Made by a program: the position numbers and the translations under genes. DNA of 62,867 nt from Saprospiraceae bacterium (lineage in GTDB: Bacteria > Bacteroidota > Bacteroidia > Chitinophagales > Saprospiraceae), in contig JALHQW010000048.1 in the NCBI GenBank assembly GCA_022841745.1, positions 1 through 62,867 on the forward strand. Direction: 5' to 3'. Shown here piece by piece: positions 19,801-26,569 of the stretch (position 1 is its first letter; every line of letters begins with the position of its first letter). The notes beneath the pieces were generated by a model, which saw only the letters and a list, made by a program, of their open reading frames with translations, was not told where the DNA came from and did not search any database.

Positions 19801-19904
19801 TGCTCGTATTTCGGCTTGTTGCGACCGAAATATTGGGCTTGAAGGGTAGTTGCAAAGCAAAATAGTGCAGCTATGATGGCTAGGCTTATCGTTGTTTTTT
19901 TCAT
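16836..19904 (-). CDS. Envelope protein combining a gluzincin-type peptidase domain, PD40 beta-propeller and Omp85-like barrel
   Basis: From ATG 19904 (MKKTTISLAIIAALFCF, signal peptide) the protein is 1022 residues. Residues about 25-260 carry GHELVHAFQYN (HExxH at 137-141) and, about 30 residues later, WMVEGLAEYLS, the glutamate-bearing motif of peptidase MA-like gluzincins. Residues about 280-570 contain TolB/PD40 propeller blades (PVLSPNGKFVAFLSERD, AWSPDGKSIVVAG, AWSADGSQLVFSTD, NPVWDNEGNILFLSDRD). The last ~350 residues resemble an Omp85/BamA barrel (GAPWFMRGYGYN, GNAEIRVPFTGPEQL, C-terminal LNIVPGW). It is therefore probably anchored in the outer membrane with a periplasmic or surface protease-propeller. 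It stands alone between two intergenic hairpin regions. The substrate is unknown. Confidence 0.85.
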   Translation of the reverse strand: MKKTTISLAIIAALFCFATTLQAQYFGRNKPKYEQFDFKVLQTPNYLIYHYLNNPELERELANQAEHWYTLHQAVLADTFAERNPLMFYSDHADFQQTNAISGEISVGTGGVTEALKNRVILPIAMSNEQTKHVLGHELVHAFQYNMVINGDSTSMRSLGNLPLWMVEGLAEYLSIGRTDANTALWMRDAVLNDKVPTLRQLDNPQYFPYRWGQTFWAFVTGLKGDEIIQPLFMATARNGFETACEEVLGMKEKELSKLWVSAIKDYYGQYLGDKKERFVGRQLIGKDGAKEGRLNIAPVLSPNGKFVAFLSERDIFGIDLFIADAVTGKTIRKIHSSTRDAHLDDLNFIESAGTWSPDSRELAFVAVDDGNNVLIIKDLNGKRKETFPIPGVPAFSNPAWSPDGKSIVVAGLVNGQVDLFQIQLSSKKVTQLTNDRYSEMHPAWSADGSQLVFSTDQLAFNKGATKWTFNLAMRDMASGKITITSFFYGADNLNPVWDNEGNILFLSDRDGFRNLYRYEPTTGKLYQLTDLLTGISGITPFAPALSASTKETRDRIIFTHYFKGGYKIYRAKSDDFINKEVAADAVDMKPAMLVNSNRTAPDYVSSNLEKLNKLPALSDTSLTQVPFESNFKLDYIAGSGGVGIGLGNNYGGPTSGVGGGIDFIFGDILGDHQLYTSAFLNGEILDAGLSTAYLNRKHRFGWGVGLSHLPFQSGRYGYVGLDTLPVDDSPPFEFQHYVFDQIRTFENKLTLFGQYPFSKILRVEGSGSFAFYNNRIDRNHLYYDDFGNLVYQNRKKISEQQAGVNLFEGKLGTASIGLVGDNSHFGIASPSAGHRFRLSAERLFGDINLYNVIADARKYVFVKPFTFAVRAMHYGRYGTDANTFYDYFLGAPWFMRGYGYNESFEILEQNGRSVDDLFGSKMFIGNAEIRVPFTGPEQLALIKSRAFFTELSVFADGGYTWDVFGEQKEGNLRSFDFKPLFSAGVSMRINLFGAMILEPYYAWPLLKGASGTFGLNIVPGW

Positions 19905-20229
19905 GGTCAAAAAATGCATTTAGTCAAGTCATTCTTGCTTCATAGGCAGACATTGGTATAATTAAAAATCTGAGTAGATGTTCAATCCAGAAACCCCTTT
20001 ATATACGAAGCGAAGACACCCTTTTGACAACCAATCACTCTTATAAGATTCTTAAAACCGGTTAATGTTTTATTAAAAGACCATTCTTTTTGATTCCTTT
20101 TTATTGGAGCAAAACGAATTGACAAAACCATGACTGTAGTCACCGGGTGAGGTAACTTAAAACGAATACAATTTCTATGTAACACACTGCTGGAAACTGG
20201 CGCAGCCTACTTCACCAAACAATGCTCCC
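19905..20229. other. AT-rich intergenic region without visible gene
   Basis: The 325 bp between the peptidase/Omp85 gene start and the CbrC-like gene stop hold no supported gene. A 67-codon minus-strand frame here (19982-20185) has no domain, no signal peptide and a basic, low-complexity composition. No hairpin of note was seen. Confidence 0.5.
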
Positions 20230-20841
20230 TTATCGCCTATCCCAAACCGTAATCACCTGTTGCCCCTGCTGCGGCCTGAAAACATAGAAAAGGGTTTCCT
20301 TGGCCTTGGCAGCAACTAAGGAATCAATCGGTTCATCGGGCATGTCATCCTCCCAGAGTTCGTCCACATCGGAGAGGTCTTCCACGGTATGGTACAGGGA
20401 GGTTGTAAAAAGTTTTTCCCCATCGCCATCGGGTGATAGGAACTCGTAAAGGCCCTTGGAGCCATAGCCCAGAAAACTGCAGTAATCGCCGCCAGCACAG
20501 GGCCAGTACCAGTTTTGGTGCTTGAAAATGGGTGGCGTGGTGCGTTCGAGCAGGTCGGTGATTTCACCCGCTTTGTTGCTAACGGCCTTAGCGGACTTTT
20601 CAGGCTTCCGCAGTTGCAATTGGTGTTTGAGCGCTTCAATATCGCCCTCGCAGGCGTAGCTGTCTTGTTCAAGCAATTTGACCGACAAAAGGCATTCTGG
20701 ACAAATGGCGTTGAACCGATCGGTTCCAAGGAAGGCAGCGCCATCGAGGCAGGTTTTTACCGCTTCGCAAAAGGAGCATTTGGCGGCTGCGGCAAGCCAC
20801 AGCGCAAACCGGTCGGGTTGTTGGAAGTATTTGAACTGCAT
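20230..20841 (-). CDS. CbrC/UPF0167-like cysteine-rich protein
   Basis: I start at ATG 20841 (MQFKYFQQPDRFALW), giving 203 residues. The first-strand motif FKYFQQPDRF, the scattered CxxC-type cysteines (CSFCEAVKTC, ICPECLL) and the later WPCAGGDYCSFLG resemble the CbrC family (UPF0167), whose members typically carry HCGDxCxFLG-like motifs and are thought to bind zinc. Length is close to the family's usual ~180-200 residues. The function of the family is poorly known. It has no operon partner here. Confidence 0.65.
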   Translation of the reverse strand: MQFKYFQQPDRFALWLAAAAKCSFCEAVKTCLDGAAFLGTDRFNAICPECLLSVKLLEQDSYACEGDIEALKHQLQLRKPEKSAKAVSNKAGEITDLLERTTPPIFKHQNWYWPCAGGDYCSFLGYGSKGLYEFLSPDGDGEKLFTTSLYHTVEDLSDVDELWEDDMPDEPIDSLVAAKAKETLFYVFRPQQGQQVITVWDRR

Positions 20842-21000
20842 GTTTGTGAGTTGGATGTGGAGCACTGCCCGAGGCAATGACCTAACCATGGGCCAAAAAT
20901 ACGCTATTCCTGCAACACGATGTATCAACCAAGAGGGCTATCATTTATAAGCAAGCGAGATGCGACCGATATAAAACGCTTATTTTTTAAAGATTATTCC

Positions 21001-21250
21001 ATAAATATCCTTCGCTGATTATCCACTTAATTCGCTCATGTTCTCTTGGCGGTGCGTTATTACGTCGTTCAGTAACAAGAGAACATGAGCATGGATATTT
21101 CGTAACTACTTAGCAAGGGGTGTTTTTGGGGTGAAAATTTTCAATTTTCACCCCAAAAACACCCCAAAACGTGGGAAGGGAGAGAAAAAATTTGATTTTT
21201 TCTCTCTCTTCACACGCCCACCTAAGTAGTTACGATATTTAATGGATAAA
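21001..21250. repeat. Composite nested palindromes
   Basis: Several inverted repeats are stacked. Arms GCTCATGTTCTCTTG (21034-21048) and its complement (21076-21090) form one cruciform. CGTAACTACTTAG (21101-21113) pairs with CTAAGTAGTTACG (21222-21234), enclosing two further hairpins: a 21-bp stem centred near 21141 (GGTGTTTTTGGGGTGAAAA) and a GAGAGAAAAAA/TTTTTTCTCTC stem near 21197. An outer pair (GATTATCCACTTAA near 21017 with TTAATGGATAA near 21240) may enclose everything. No coding capacity is visible. It is most likely a palindromic mobile element or nested insertions. Confidence 0.75.
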
Positions 21251-21335
21251 TTATTGGTTTGTTAAAAAGGAAACCGTGCTGAAATTGCCACTTGCTGCGG
21301 GTGGTGGTGCTTTGCTTAGCCCTTATATTTATTTT

Positions 21336-21422
21336 GATTTAAGATATAAAACGTAAGATTTAAGATTTGAAAGGCTGCCAAGCAATCTTAAATCTGATTT
21401 CTTAAATCTTATAGCTTAAATC
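21336..21422. repeat. AT-rich inverted repeat downstream of the SGNH gene
   Basis: GATTTAAGATATAA at 21336 pairs with TTATAGCTTAAATC at 21409-21422, and internal TTTAAGATT/AATCTTAAA segments extend the stem. It ends 17 bp beyond the SGNH stop codon and may terminate that transcript. The TTAAGAT-rich units resemble the simple intergenic repeats seen elsewhere in the window. Confidence 0.5.
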
Positions 21423-21438
21423 AAACCCAATAAAGTAC

Positions 21439-22134
21439 CTATTTCCCCAATAGCTCCTTCACCCCCTCCACCATTCCGCTCGCCCACATCGCATATTGCT
21501 TGCCAGAGGGGTGCAACCCATCGCTGGCCACCAGCGTGGGGTCGTCAAGGCCCTGCCGGGAGGTGGGCGTGATGTCAAAATAGCGGATGCCCATTGACTC
21601 GGTGATTTCCCGGTTGGCGGCGTTGTAGGTGTCAATCCCCTCGCTGATGTCGGTGCGGCCATTGCCGAAGGGCGTGTAGGCATAGTCGGGGATGGAGACG
21701 ACAAAGACCCGGTCCTTTCGGCCTCCGGCAAATGCAATGGCTTGGTTCAGCAGTTCGGTGAACTCGGGCTTATAGGACTCCACGGGGCGGGAGCGGTATT
21801 GGTTGTTGACGCCGATGAGCAGGGAGACGAGGTCATAGGTGCTGTCGGTGGTAAGGTTGCTACTGGCAATGCCCGCTGCGAGTTCATCGGTCGTCCAGCC
21901 CGTTTTTGCGATGATGCGCACATGGTTGATGTCGTGGCCGAGCGGGCGCAGCTTTTCCGCCAATTGCATGGGGTAGCGTTCTTCTTCCTTCACCGACTGG
22001 CCGATGGTGTAGGAGTCGCCGAGGGCGAGGTAGGTTAATTGCTTGGCCGGCTCGATTTCGGTTTTCCGCTCTTTTTCAGTGCAGGTGGCGGCGAGGAGGG
22101 GCAGCAGCAATAAAAGCATAAACTTGTAAGGCAT
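21439..22134 (-). CDS. SGNH/GDSL-type esterase lipoprotein
   Basis: From ATG 22134 (MPYKFMLLLLLPLLAATC) the product is 231 residues with a lipoprotein signal peptide (LAATC, lipidated Cys18). Block I is LALGDSYTIG with the catalytic Ser. The oxyanion-hole Asn is in GVNNQYRS, and SDGLHPSGKQ near the C-terminus supplies the Asp-x-x-His pair. Spacing matches SGNH hydrolases of about 200-230 residues. It probably acts as a periplasmic or outer-membrane-attached ester hydrolase on sugars or lipids; the substrate cannot be told. The longer open frame upstream is not signal-like. Confidence 0.85.
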   Translation of the reverse strand: MPYKFMLLLLLPLLAATCTEKERKTEIEPAKQLTYLALGDSYTIGQSVKEEERYPMQLAEKLRPLGHDINHVRIIAKTGWTTDELAAGIASSNLTTDSTYDLVSLLIGVNNQYRSRPVESYKPEFTELLNQAIAFAGGRKDRVFVVSIPDYAYTPFGNGRTDISEGIDTYNAANREITESMGIRYFDITPTSRQGLDDPTLVASDGLHPSGKQYAMWASGMVEGVKELLGK

Positions 22135-22249
22135 GGCGTTGATTTTAACTATAATGAAATTGGTTGGGGTTATCCACATCTTAGGTTATATACGACAAGG
22201 CAAGCGGGTTTAGGTTTTGCTATTTGACTAAAAAAGTTGGGTTCTTTGA

Positions 22250-22398
22250 ACAATGGTTCGTGATGTTTTCGGGTTTTCGAGTTCTAAGGTTGTGGCCTAA
22301 TAGCTGATTTTGAAATGGTTGGTTAGGTTTTCAATCCTTTCAAAAATAATTTGTGGTTAGGTTTTGCCCCTAGGCCTTAGAACCTCACGAACCATTGT
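22250..22398. repeat. MITE-like element A (CAATGGTTCGTGA family)
   Basis: The element has terminal inverted repeats ACAATGGTTCGTGA / TCACGAACCATTGT, and its interior (GTTAGGTTTTGCCCC, GGTTGGTTAGGTTTTC) is the reverse complement of elements B (32221-32385) and C (32567-32729). It is about 149 bp with no ORF, so any mobilisation would have to be in trans. Confidence 0.75.
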
Positions 22399-22618
22399 TG
22401 ACGATTCTTGTGGAATAAACCCCAATGAGTCTATCCACCTTCAACCTCTTTCGGGTTTTTGGGCTAAAATTGTAGGTAAACCTCATCTTCTGGCAGGCAG
22501 GGATTGTCAATCCTTATCAACCGATTTAGTCCATATCAACGATTTACCAGACTTGGCGATGCAAAGTATAAAATCCTTTTTCCTTGCAATTCCATTAAGT
22601 ACCGTTCAAAGAATAACT

Positions 22619-22690
22619 TCCGAAGCTACGTTTACTAAACTTTCAAAGTTTAGTAAACGTTGGCCGACAACCTTCGGATGTTTTTTTTAA
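22619..22690 (+). repeat. Strong hairpin with T tract
   Basis: Arms of 16 bp (ACGTTTACTAAACTTT at 22628-22643 and its complement at 22645-22660) lie inside a weaker outer pair (TCCGAAG / CTTCGGA), followed by T8 on the plus strand. It resembles a plus-strand terminator, but no plus-strand gene is convincing upstream, so it may belong to the palindrome cluster. Confidence 0.55.
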
Positions 22691-22700
22691 ACGTTACTAA

Positions 22701-22829
22701 AGTTTTTCGCTCATCCCCTCTTTAAGGTGAAACAGGGTTGGAGCCAAGACTTTCCAAGTTTCAAAAACTTGGAAAGTCTAACCCGTAATCCCGGCATTTC
22801 ACCTTAAAGAGGGGATGAGCGAAGTTTTT
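22701..22829. repeat. Nested inverted repeat with 27-bp outer arms
   Basis: Outer arms 22706-22732 and 22797-22823 (TTCGCTCATCCCCTCTTTAA... and its complement) enclose an inner hairpin at 22747-22779 (AGACTTTCCAAGTTT / AAACTTGGAAAGTCT). The inner hairpin belongs to a family with a second copy at 37309-37344, suggesting that one element has inserted into the loop of another. Confidence 0.75.
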
Positions 22830-22884
22830 TATCGAATGGCTGGGTAAATTATTCGCCATGAAATAACCATCCGAAATAACTATC

Positions 22885-22924
22885 TTTAAAAATAAAAAAC
22901 CCTATCATTCAAAGAATGACAGGG
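22885..22924 (-). terminator. Rho-independent terminator of the OmpA-like gene
   Basis: On the minus strand CCCTGTCATTC - TTT - GAATGATAGGG (one G-U pair) is followed by T6-A-T5. It lies 33 bp after the OmpA-like stop codon. Confidence 0.85.
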
Positions 22925-22956
22925 CATACAGTGGTAAATATAGTAAGAAGCTAATT

Positions 22957-23859
22957 TTATTTATTGGCCAGGTTCGGATTTAGCAAATCATAGAACTGGT
23001 CAAGTTTTGGCATAATGATAATGCGGGTACGGCGGTTGGTTGAGCGGCCCTCTGCGGTACTGTTGCTGGTAAGCGTGTTGTACTCGCCCCTGCCGGCAGC
23101 GATCAACCTATTCGGGTCAACATTATGGCCTTTTTGCAGCGCACGCACAACGGAGGTCGCACGCTTGACGCTCAAGTCCCAATTATCTTCCATGCACTCA
23201 GTTTTAATGGGCACATTGTCTGTATAACCCTCCACCAATACTTCAACGTCTGGCCTTGATGCTATGATTTGGGCAATTTTCGCCAGTACCGCATCGGCTT
23301 TAGCCGTGATTTTTGCGCTGCCGCTCTGGAAAAGCATCTTATCGGAAAGATTGATGAATACAACGGTTTTATCCACTTTTACTTCCACGTCTTGGTCCTC
23401 GATTCCGTCCTTCAACACAGATTTGAGGTTGACAGAAAGTGCCAGGTTGATGGAGTCAGCTTTGGTTTTCGCAGCTTGCAGCAGCTGTATGTATTTGTCT
23501 TTCTTCTCCAATTGGCGCAGCGTCTCATTGATATTGGCGTTGGCCGATTGCGAAAGCACCGTCAAGTCGCCAACTTGGGTCAATTGCTTGTCACGCTGAG
23601 CCTTACAATCGGCAAGTTGAGCTTTCAGGTCGTCCATTTGAGTTTGGCGGTTCTGGGTATTATTTTGAGCAAGCCGCAGTTCTTGTTCGCAACCAGACAA
23701 CCGGGTCATGTAGTCGTTCAGGCTGACACCACATTTGCCAAGTTCTGCGTTTGTTTTTTCCAGTTCGGACTGTAGAGAGGTAAATTTCTTTTTGCTGACG
23801 CAAGAGGTAAGGGAGAATGCTCCCAAAATCAGAAGAATGAGAAATTGGTTAAGTTTCAT
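22957..23859 (-). CDS. OmpA-family peptidoglycan-binding lipoprotein with coiled coil
   Basis: From ATG 23859 (MKLNQFLILLILGAFSLTSC) the product is 300 residues with a lipobox ending at Cys20. Residues about 25-135 are heptad-rich, with many Gln and Leu (LQSELEKTNAELGKC, LRQLEKKDKYIQLLQ), and should form a coiled coil. Residues about 165-290 are an OmpA C-terminal domain (GSAKITAKADAVLAKIAQII, VEVLVEGYTDNVPI, RATSVVRALQ, LIAAGRGEYN, NRRTRIII), with the peptidoglycan-binding Asp and Arg motifs retained. It probably tethers the outer membrane to the cell wall. The single-gene transcript ends at the hairpin at 22885. Confidence 0.9.
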   Translation of the reverse strand: MKLNQFLILLILGAFSLTSCVSKKKFTSLQSELEKTNAELGKCGVSLNDYMTRLSGCEQELRLAQNNTQNRQTQMDDLKAQLADCKAQRDKQLTQVGDLTVLSQSANANINETLRQLEKKDKYIQLLQAAKTKADSINLALSVNLKSVLKDGIEDQDVEVKVDKTVVFINLSDKMLFQSGSAKITAKADAVLAKIAQIIASRPDVEVLVEGYTDNVPIKTECMEDNWDLSVKRATSVVRALQKGHNVDPNRLIAAGRGEYNTLTSNSTAEGRSTNRRTRIIIMPKLDQFYDLLNPNLANK

Positions 23860-24136
23860 AATGCACACATTTTTTAGTTAAAAGACTTGGTTTGAACGGA
23901 ATAAATAACTCAGGCAACGAAGCACCATCGCTTTCTGCCAATTGGTCTTTCGCAGCCTCGTTTAATAGCACCAGACAAATGCTGGTAAGGCTAAAAGGGA
24001 GATGCCTTTTATATGTTCATTCTTGACCTAAAAATATTTTAAAAAAGGAATTACTGAGGGGTGGGCTGCTCATTGATAAATCTTCCTGAATATCACCTTT
24101 GGCAATTTATTCGCTCAAAGAAACAAGCATCATCCG

Positions 24137-24214
24137 GGTTTTAGCGCACAAACCAGATTTCCGAAATCTCAAAGATTCCGGAAATCTTAGCCTGGCAAAT
24201 GCATAAAACCTAAT
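24137..24214. repeat. Palindromic element, copy 2 of the hairpin family first seen at 3621
   Basis: Core GATTTCCGAAATCT / AGATTCCGGAAATC with flanks ACAAACCAGA and CCTGGCAAATGCATAAAACCTAAT matches the element at 3621-3699 with a handful of substitutions. Compensating changes in the stem keep it palindromic. It lies in the 424-bp gap (23860-24283) upstream of the OmpA-like gene, where no gene is visible. Confidence 0.75.
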
Positions 24215-24231
24215 TTATAAGTTGAATATAG

Positions 24232-24251
24232 AAAGGCCGCTTTGGCTTTTT
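24232..24251 (-). terminator. Short terminator-like hairpin after the sugar dehydrogenase gene
   Basis: On the minus strand AAAGCC - AAAGC - GGCCTTT forms a short stem about 35 bp after the stop codon at 24284, followed by a T-rich stretch. The stem is short, so confidence is limited. Confidence 0.35.
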
Positions 24252-24283
24252 AATCCTTCGGTTCGCTTGATAGTGGCATGCCA

Positions 24284-26467
24284 TCAGTTTTTTACAAAAT
24301 AGCTCCCCACCCTGTGCCCATCTACTTGTAAAAAGAGGGCGTAAACACCATGCGGCAAAGCCGAAACCAGCACATTCAATTGTTGTTCCCCAGCTTTTAA
24401 GAACTTTCGAGGAAGAACAGCCTGCACCCTACGGCCCATTGCATCGTAAAGGTCAATGCTTGCTTCGGCAGGGAATGGCAGGTGGAAGCTCACCTTCATT
24501 TCACGGTGAACGGGGTTTGGTGACAAACCGAATGCATAATTGGTTTGCAGGTCGTTGGTTTCAGAAATGATGTAAAAATGCTCCTTCGTTGTGCAACCGT
24601 TGGCATCCGTTATGGTCAGCTCGTAGAAGGTATTTGGTTGCAAGTTATAAATCGTATCAGTCGTGGCACCCGTGTTCCATAAGTACTCGTAGGGTGGGGT
24701 GCCGCCCGAAACGATAGCCCACATTTTCAGTTCGTCAAAATCGGCGTCCAACTCCAAAATGATTTCGGTTGCTGGCTCTTCGATGGTGGCTTCCAAAACC
24801 AGGGTGCTGTTCCCATCCCCCACGGTTACCGAGTAGCTGCCTGCTGGCAATCCGCTGATACTGGCGGTTGTTGCGCCGATGCTCCAAAGATAGGTGTAGT
24901 TCTGGCTGCCGTCCGTCGCTACGACCGTTGCAGTTCCATTGGCTTCGCCAAAGCATGACACATGGGTGGTCTCGATGGTGGCAGAAAGTGGGGCAGGCGC
25001 TGTAACCACCGTCTCATTGGAGGTATTCGAGCAGCCATTGACGGGGTTCGTCACCTGCACGCTGTAAGTGCCAGCGGCGTTTACGGTCAGTGAGCTACTG
25101 TTTGCGCCAGCCATGGGTTGGCCGTTCTTCAGCCATTGGTAGTTCAGGTCGTTGCCGTAGGCATTGAGTTGCAGGGTGCCGCCAAGCGGCAATGCGGCGG
25201 TTGGTTCGGCCACCAGCCATGCGACCGGGGCGCAGTTGTCGCTGGTGATTTTGTAAATATTGTTGGTGAAATAGCCGACAGCGTACAATTCGCCTGTGTT
25301 GTCCGCCTCGATGGCCGTGAAGTCGTTATCGTTGAAATTGCCCAACTGTACCACGGTTGGCACGCCGTCGTTGCTCAGCGCCCAGATTTTGCCCGCACAG
25401 AAGTCGGTGAAGATGTACTTGCCAAACAGGTCGGCATACCTCGTGCCCCTGTAAACCGTGCCCCCAGTGATGCTGCACTCCTGCCCATCATGGTTGTACT
25501 CGTAGAGTGGGCCGGTAAGGGTGTTCCAAGGAAAGCACTGATTTGAGTTGAAGGGCAGGGTGCCTTCCATGCAGCTCCAGCCGTAGTTTTCACCACCAAG
25601 GCTCGTGGAAGCTTGGAAATTGATTTCTTCCCGTTCGTCCTGGCCCACGTCGGCTATCCAAAGGTCGCCCGTCCACGGGTCGAAATTGAAGCGCCAGGGG
25701 TTGCGCAGGCCCGACGCCCAGATTTCCGGGGCAATGGAGTCCGGGGCATTCAAATAGGGGTTGGCGGCAGGTATGGTGTAGGCATCGCCCTGGCTGCCCA
25801 CGTTGATGCGGAGGATTTTCCCCTTGAACGAGAGCATGTTCTGGCCACTGGCCTCGGGGTCGCCTCCACCGCCACCATCGCCTGTGCCGATATAGAGGTA
25901 GCCATCGGGGCCGAACTTCATACAGCCGCCCACGTGGTTGGGCAGCGGGTGCTCGTAGGTGAGCAGGATGCCCTCGCTCATGGGGTCGGCCTGGTCGGGG
26001 TTGGCGGCGCTGCGCATGAAGCGGCTAATGGTGCAGACGCCTGTGTTCTTTTGGTTGTAGAACACATAGAACAGCCCATTTTGCTGGTATTGCGGATGGA
26101 AGGCTAGGCCGACGAGGCCCTGTTCGTTGTTCCAGCTATTATTGGCCTGAGCGCTGATGTCGAGGAATGGGGTTGGCAGCACCGTACCGTCTGTGTTGAC
26201 GATGCGCACGTGGCCTTCCTTGGTGAAGGCATAGAGCCGTGGGTCGCCGGGTGCCCGCTCAACGCCTGCGAGCCAGTTGAAACCCGTGGCGAAGGTGGTA
26301 AGGCTGACGGTTTGTGCATTCGAGCTTTGAGAAAACAGCAGCAACAGTGGCAGGAAAATGGATTTTAGGGCAACCAAACCGTAATTAGGGGTGTCAGCTT
26401 GTCGCCCAATCATCCCAAAGGGATAAGTAAATCGTAAATCGTAAATCGTAAATCTTGTGTTCTTCAT
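24284..26467 (-). CDS. Secreted glucose/sorbosone dehydrogenase-like protein with SprB-type repeat and T9SS domain
   Basis: From ATG 26467 the protein is about 727 residues; the first ~25 are encoded by a heptamer repeat, and the recognisable signal peptide is IFLPLLLLFSQSSNAQ, so ATG 26413 is an alternative start. The enzyme part is a GSDH-type six-bladed propeller (NWLAGVERAPGDPRLYAFTKEGHVRI, EQGLVGLAFHPQY, NHVGGCMKFGPDGYLYIGTGDGG, GLRNPWRFNFDPWTGDLWIADVGQDEREEIN). These motifs are those of PQQ-dependent soluble sugar dehydrogenases. An Ig-like domain (GTLQLNAYGNDLNYQWLKNGQ), two SprB-like repeats and a T9SS sorting domain (LSPNPVHREMKVSF) follow. A surface-exposed aldose oxidation role is plausible; PQQ use is inferred from the family. 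Confidence 0.88.
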   Translation of the reverse strand: MKNTRFTIYDLRFTYPFGMIGRQADTPNYGLVALKSIFLPLLLLFSQSSNAQTVSLTTFATGFNWLAGVERAPGDPRLYAFTKEGHVRIVNTDGTVLPTPFLDISAQANNSWNNEQGLVGLAFHPQYQQNGLFYVFYNQKNTGVCTISRFMRSAANPDQADPMSEGILLTYEHPLPNHVGGCMKFGPDGYLYIGTGDGGGGGDPEASGQNMLSFKGKILRINVGSQGDAYTIPAANPYLNAPDSIAPEIWASGLRNPWRFNFDPWTGDLWIADVGQDEREEINFQASTSLGGENYGWSCMEGTLPFNSNQCFPWNTLTGPLYEYNHDGQECSITGGTVYRGTRYADLFGKYIFTDFCAGKIWALSNDGVPTVVQLGNFNDNDFTAIEADNTGELYAVGYFTNNIYKITSDNCAPVAWLVAEPTAALPLGGTLQLNAYGNDLNYQWLKNGQPMAGANSSSLTVNAAGTYSVQVTNPVNGCSNTSNETVVTAPAPLSATIETTHVSCFGEANGTATVVATDGSQNYTYLWSIGATTASISGLPAGSYSVTVGDGNSTLVLEATIEEPATEIILELDADFDELKMWAIVSGGTPPYEYLWNTGATTDTIYNLQPNTFYELTITDANGCTTKEHFYIISETNDLQTNYAFGLSPNPVHREMKVSFHLPFPAEASIDLYDAMGRRVQAVLPRKFLKAGEQQLNVLVSALPHGVYALFLQVDGHRVGSYFVKN
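26428..26454. repeat. TAAATCG heptamer microsatellite
   Basis: The 7-nt unit TAAATCG occurs about 3.9 times within the 5' end of the sugar dehydrogenase frame, giving the repetitive peptide TRFTIYDLRFTY. A gain or loss of one unit would shift the frame between the ATG at 26467 and the signal peptide, unless translation starts at 26413. Confidence 0.7.
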
Positions 26468-26569
26468 GGTGATTATGTTTTTGGAAAATGGAAATGCAAT
26501 TAGTCGGTCATTGGCCAGCGGCCAAACCGAATTGTTCACGATGACTTTAAAATTGGAGCTTTCGTTGTG

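Noticed and set aside
19982-20185. 67-codon minus-strand ORF in an AT-rich gap
   Set aside because: Basic, low-complexity sequence with no domain and no promoter support.
22364-22690. 108-codon plus-strand ORF in the palindrome-rich gap
   Set aside because: It begins inside a MITE-like element and ends in a hairpin; no domain was recognised.
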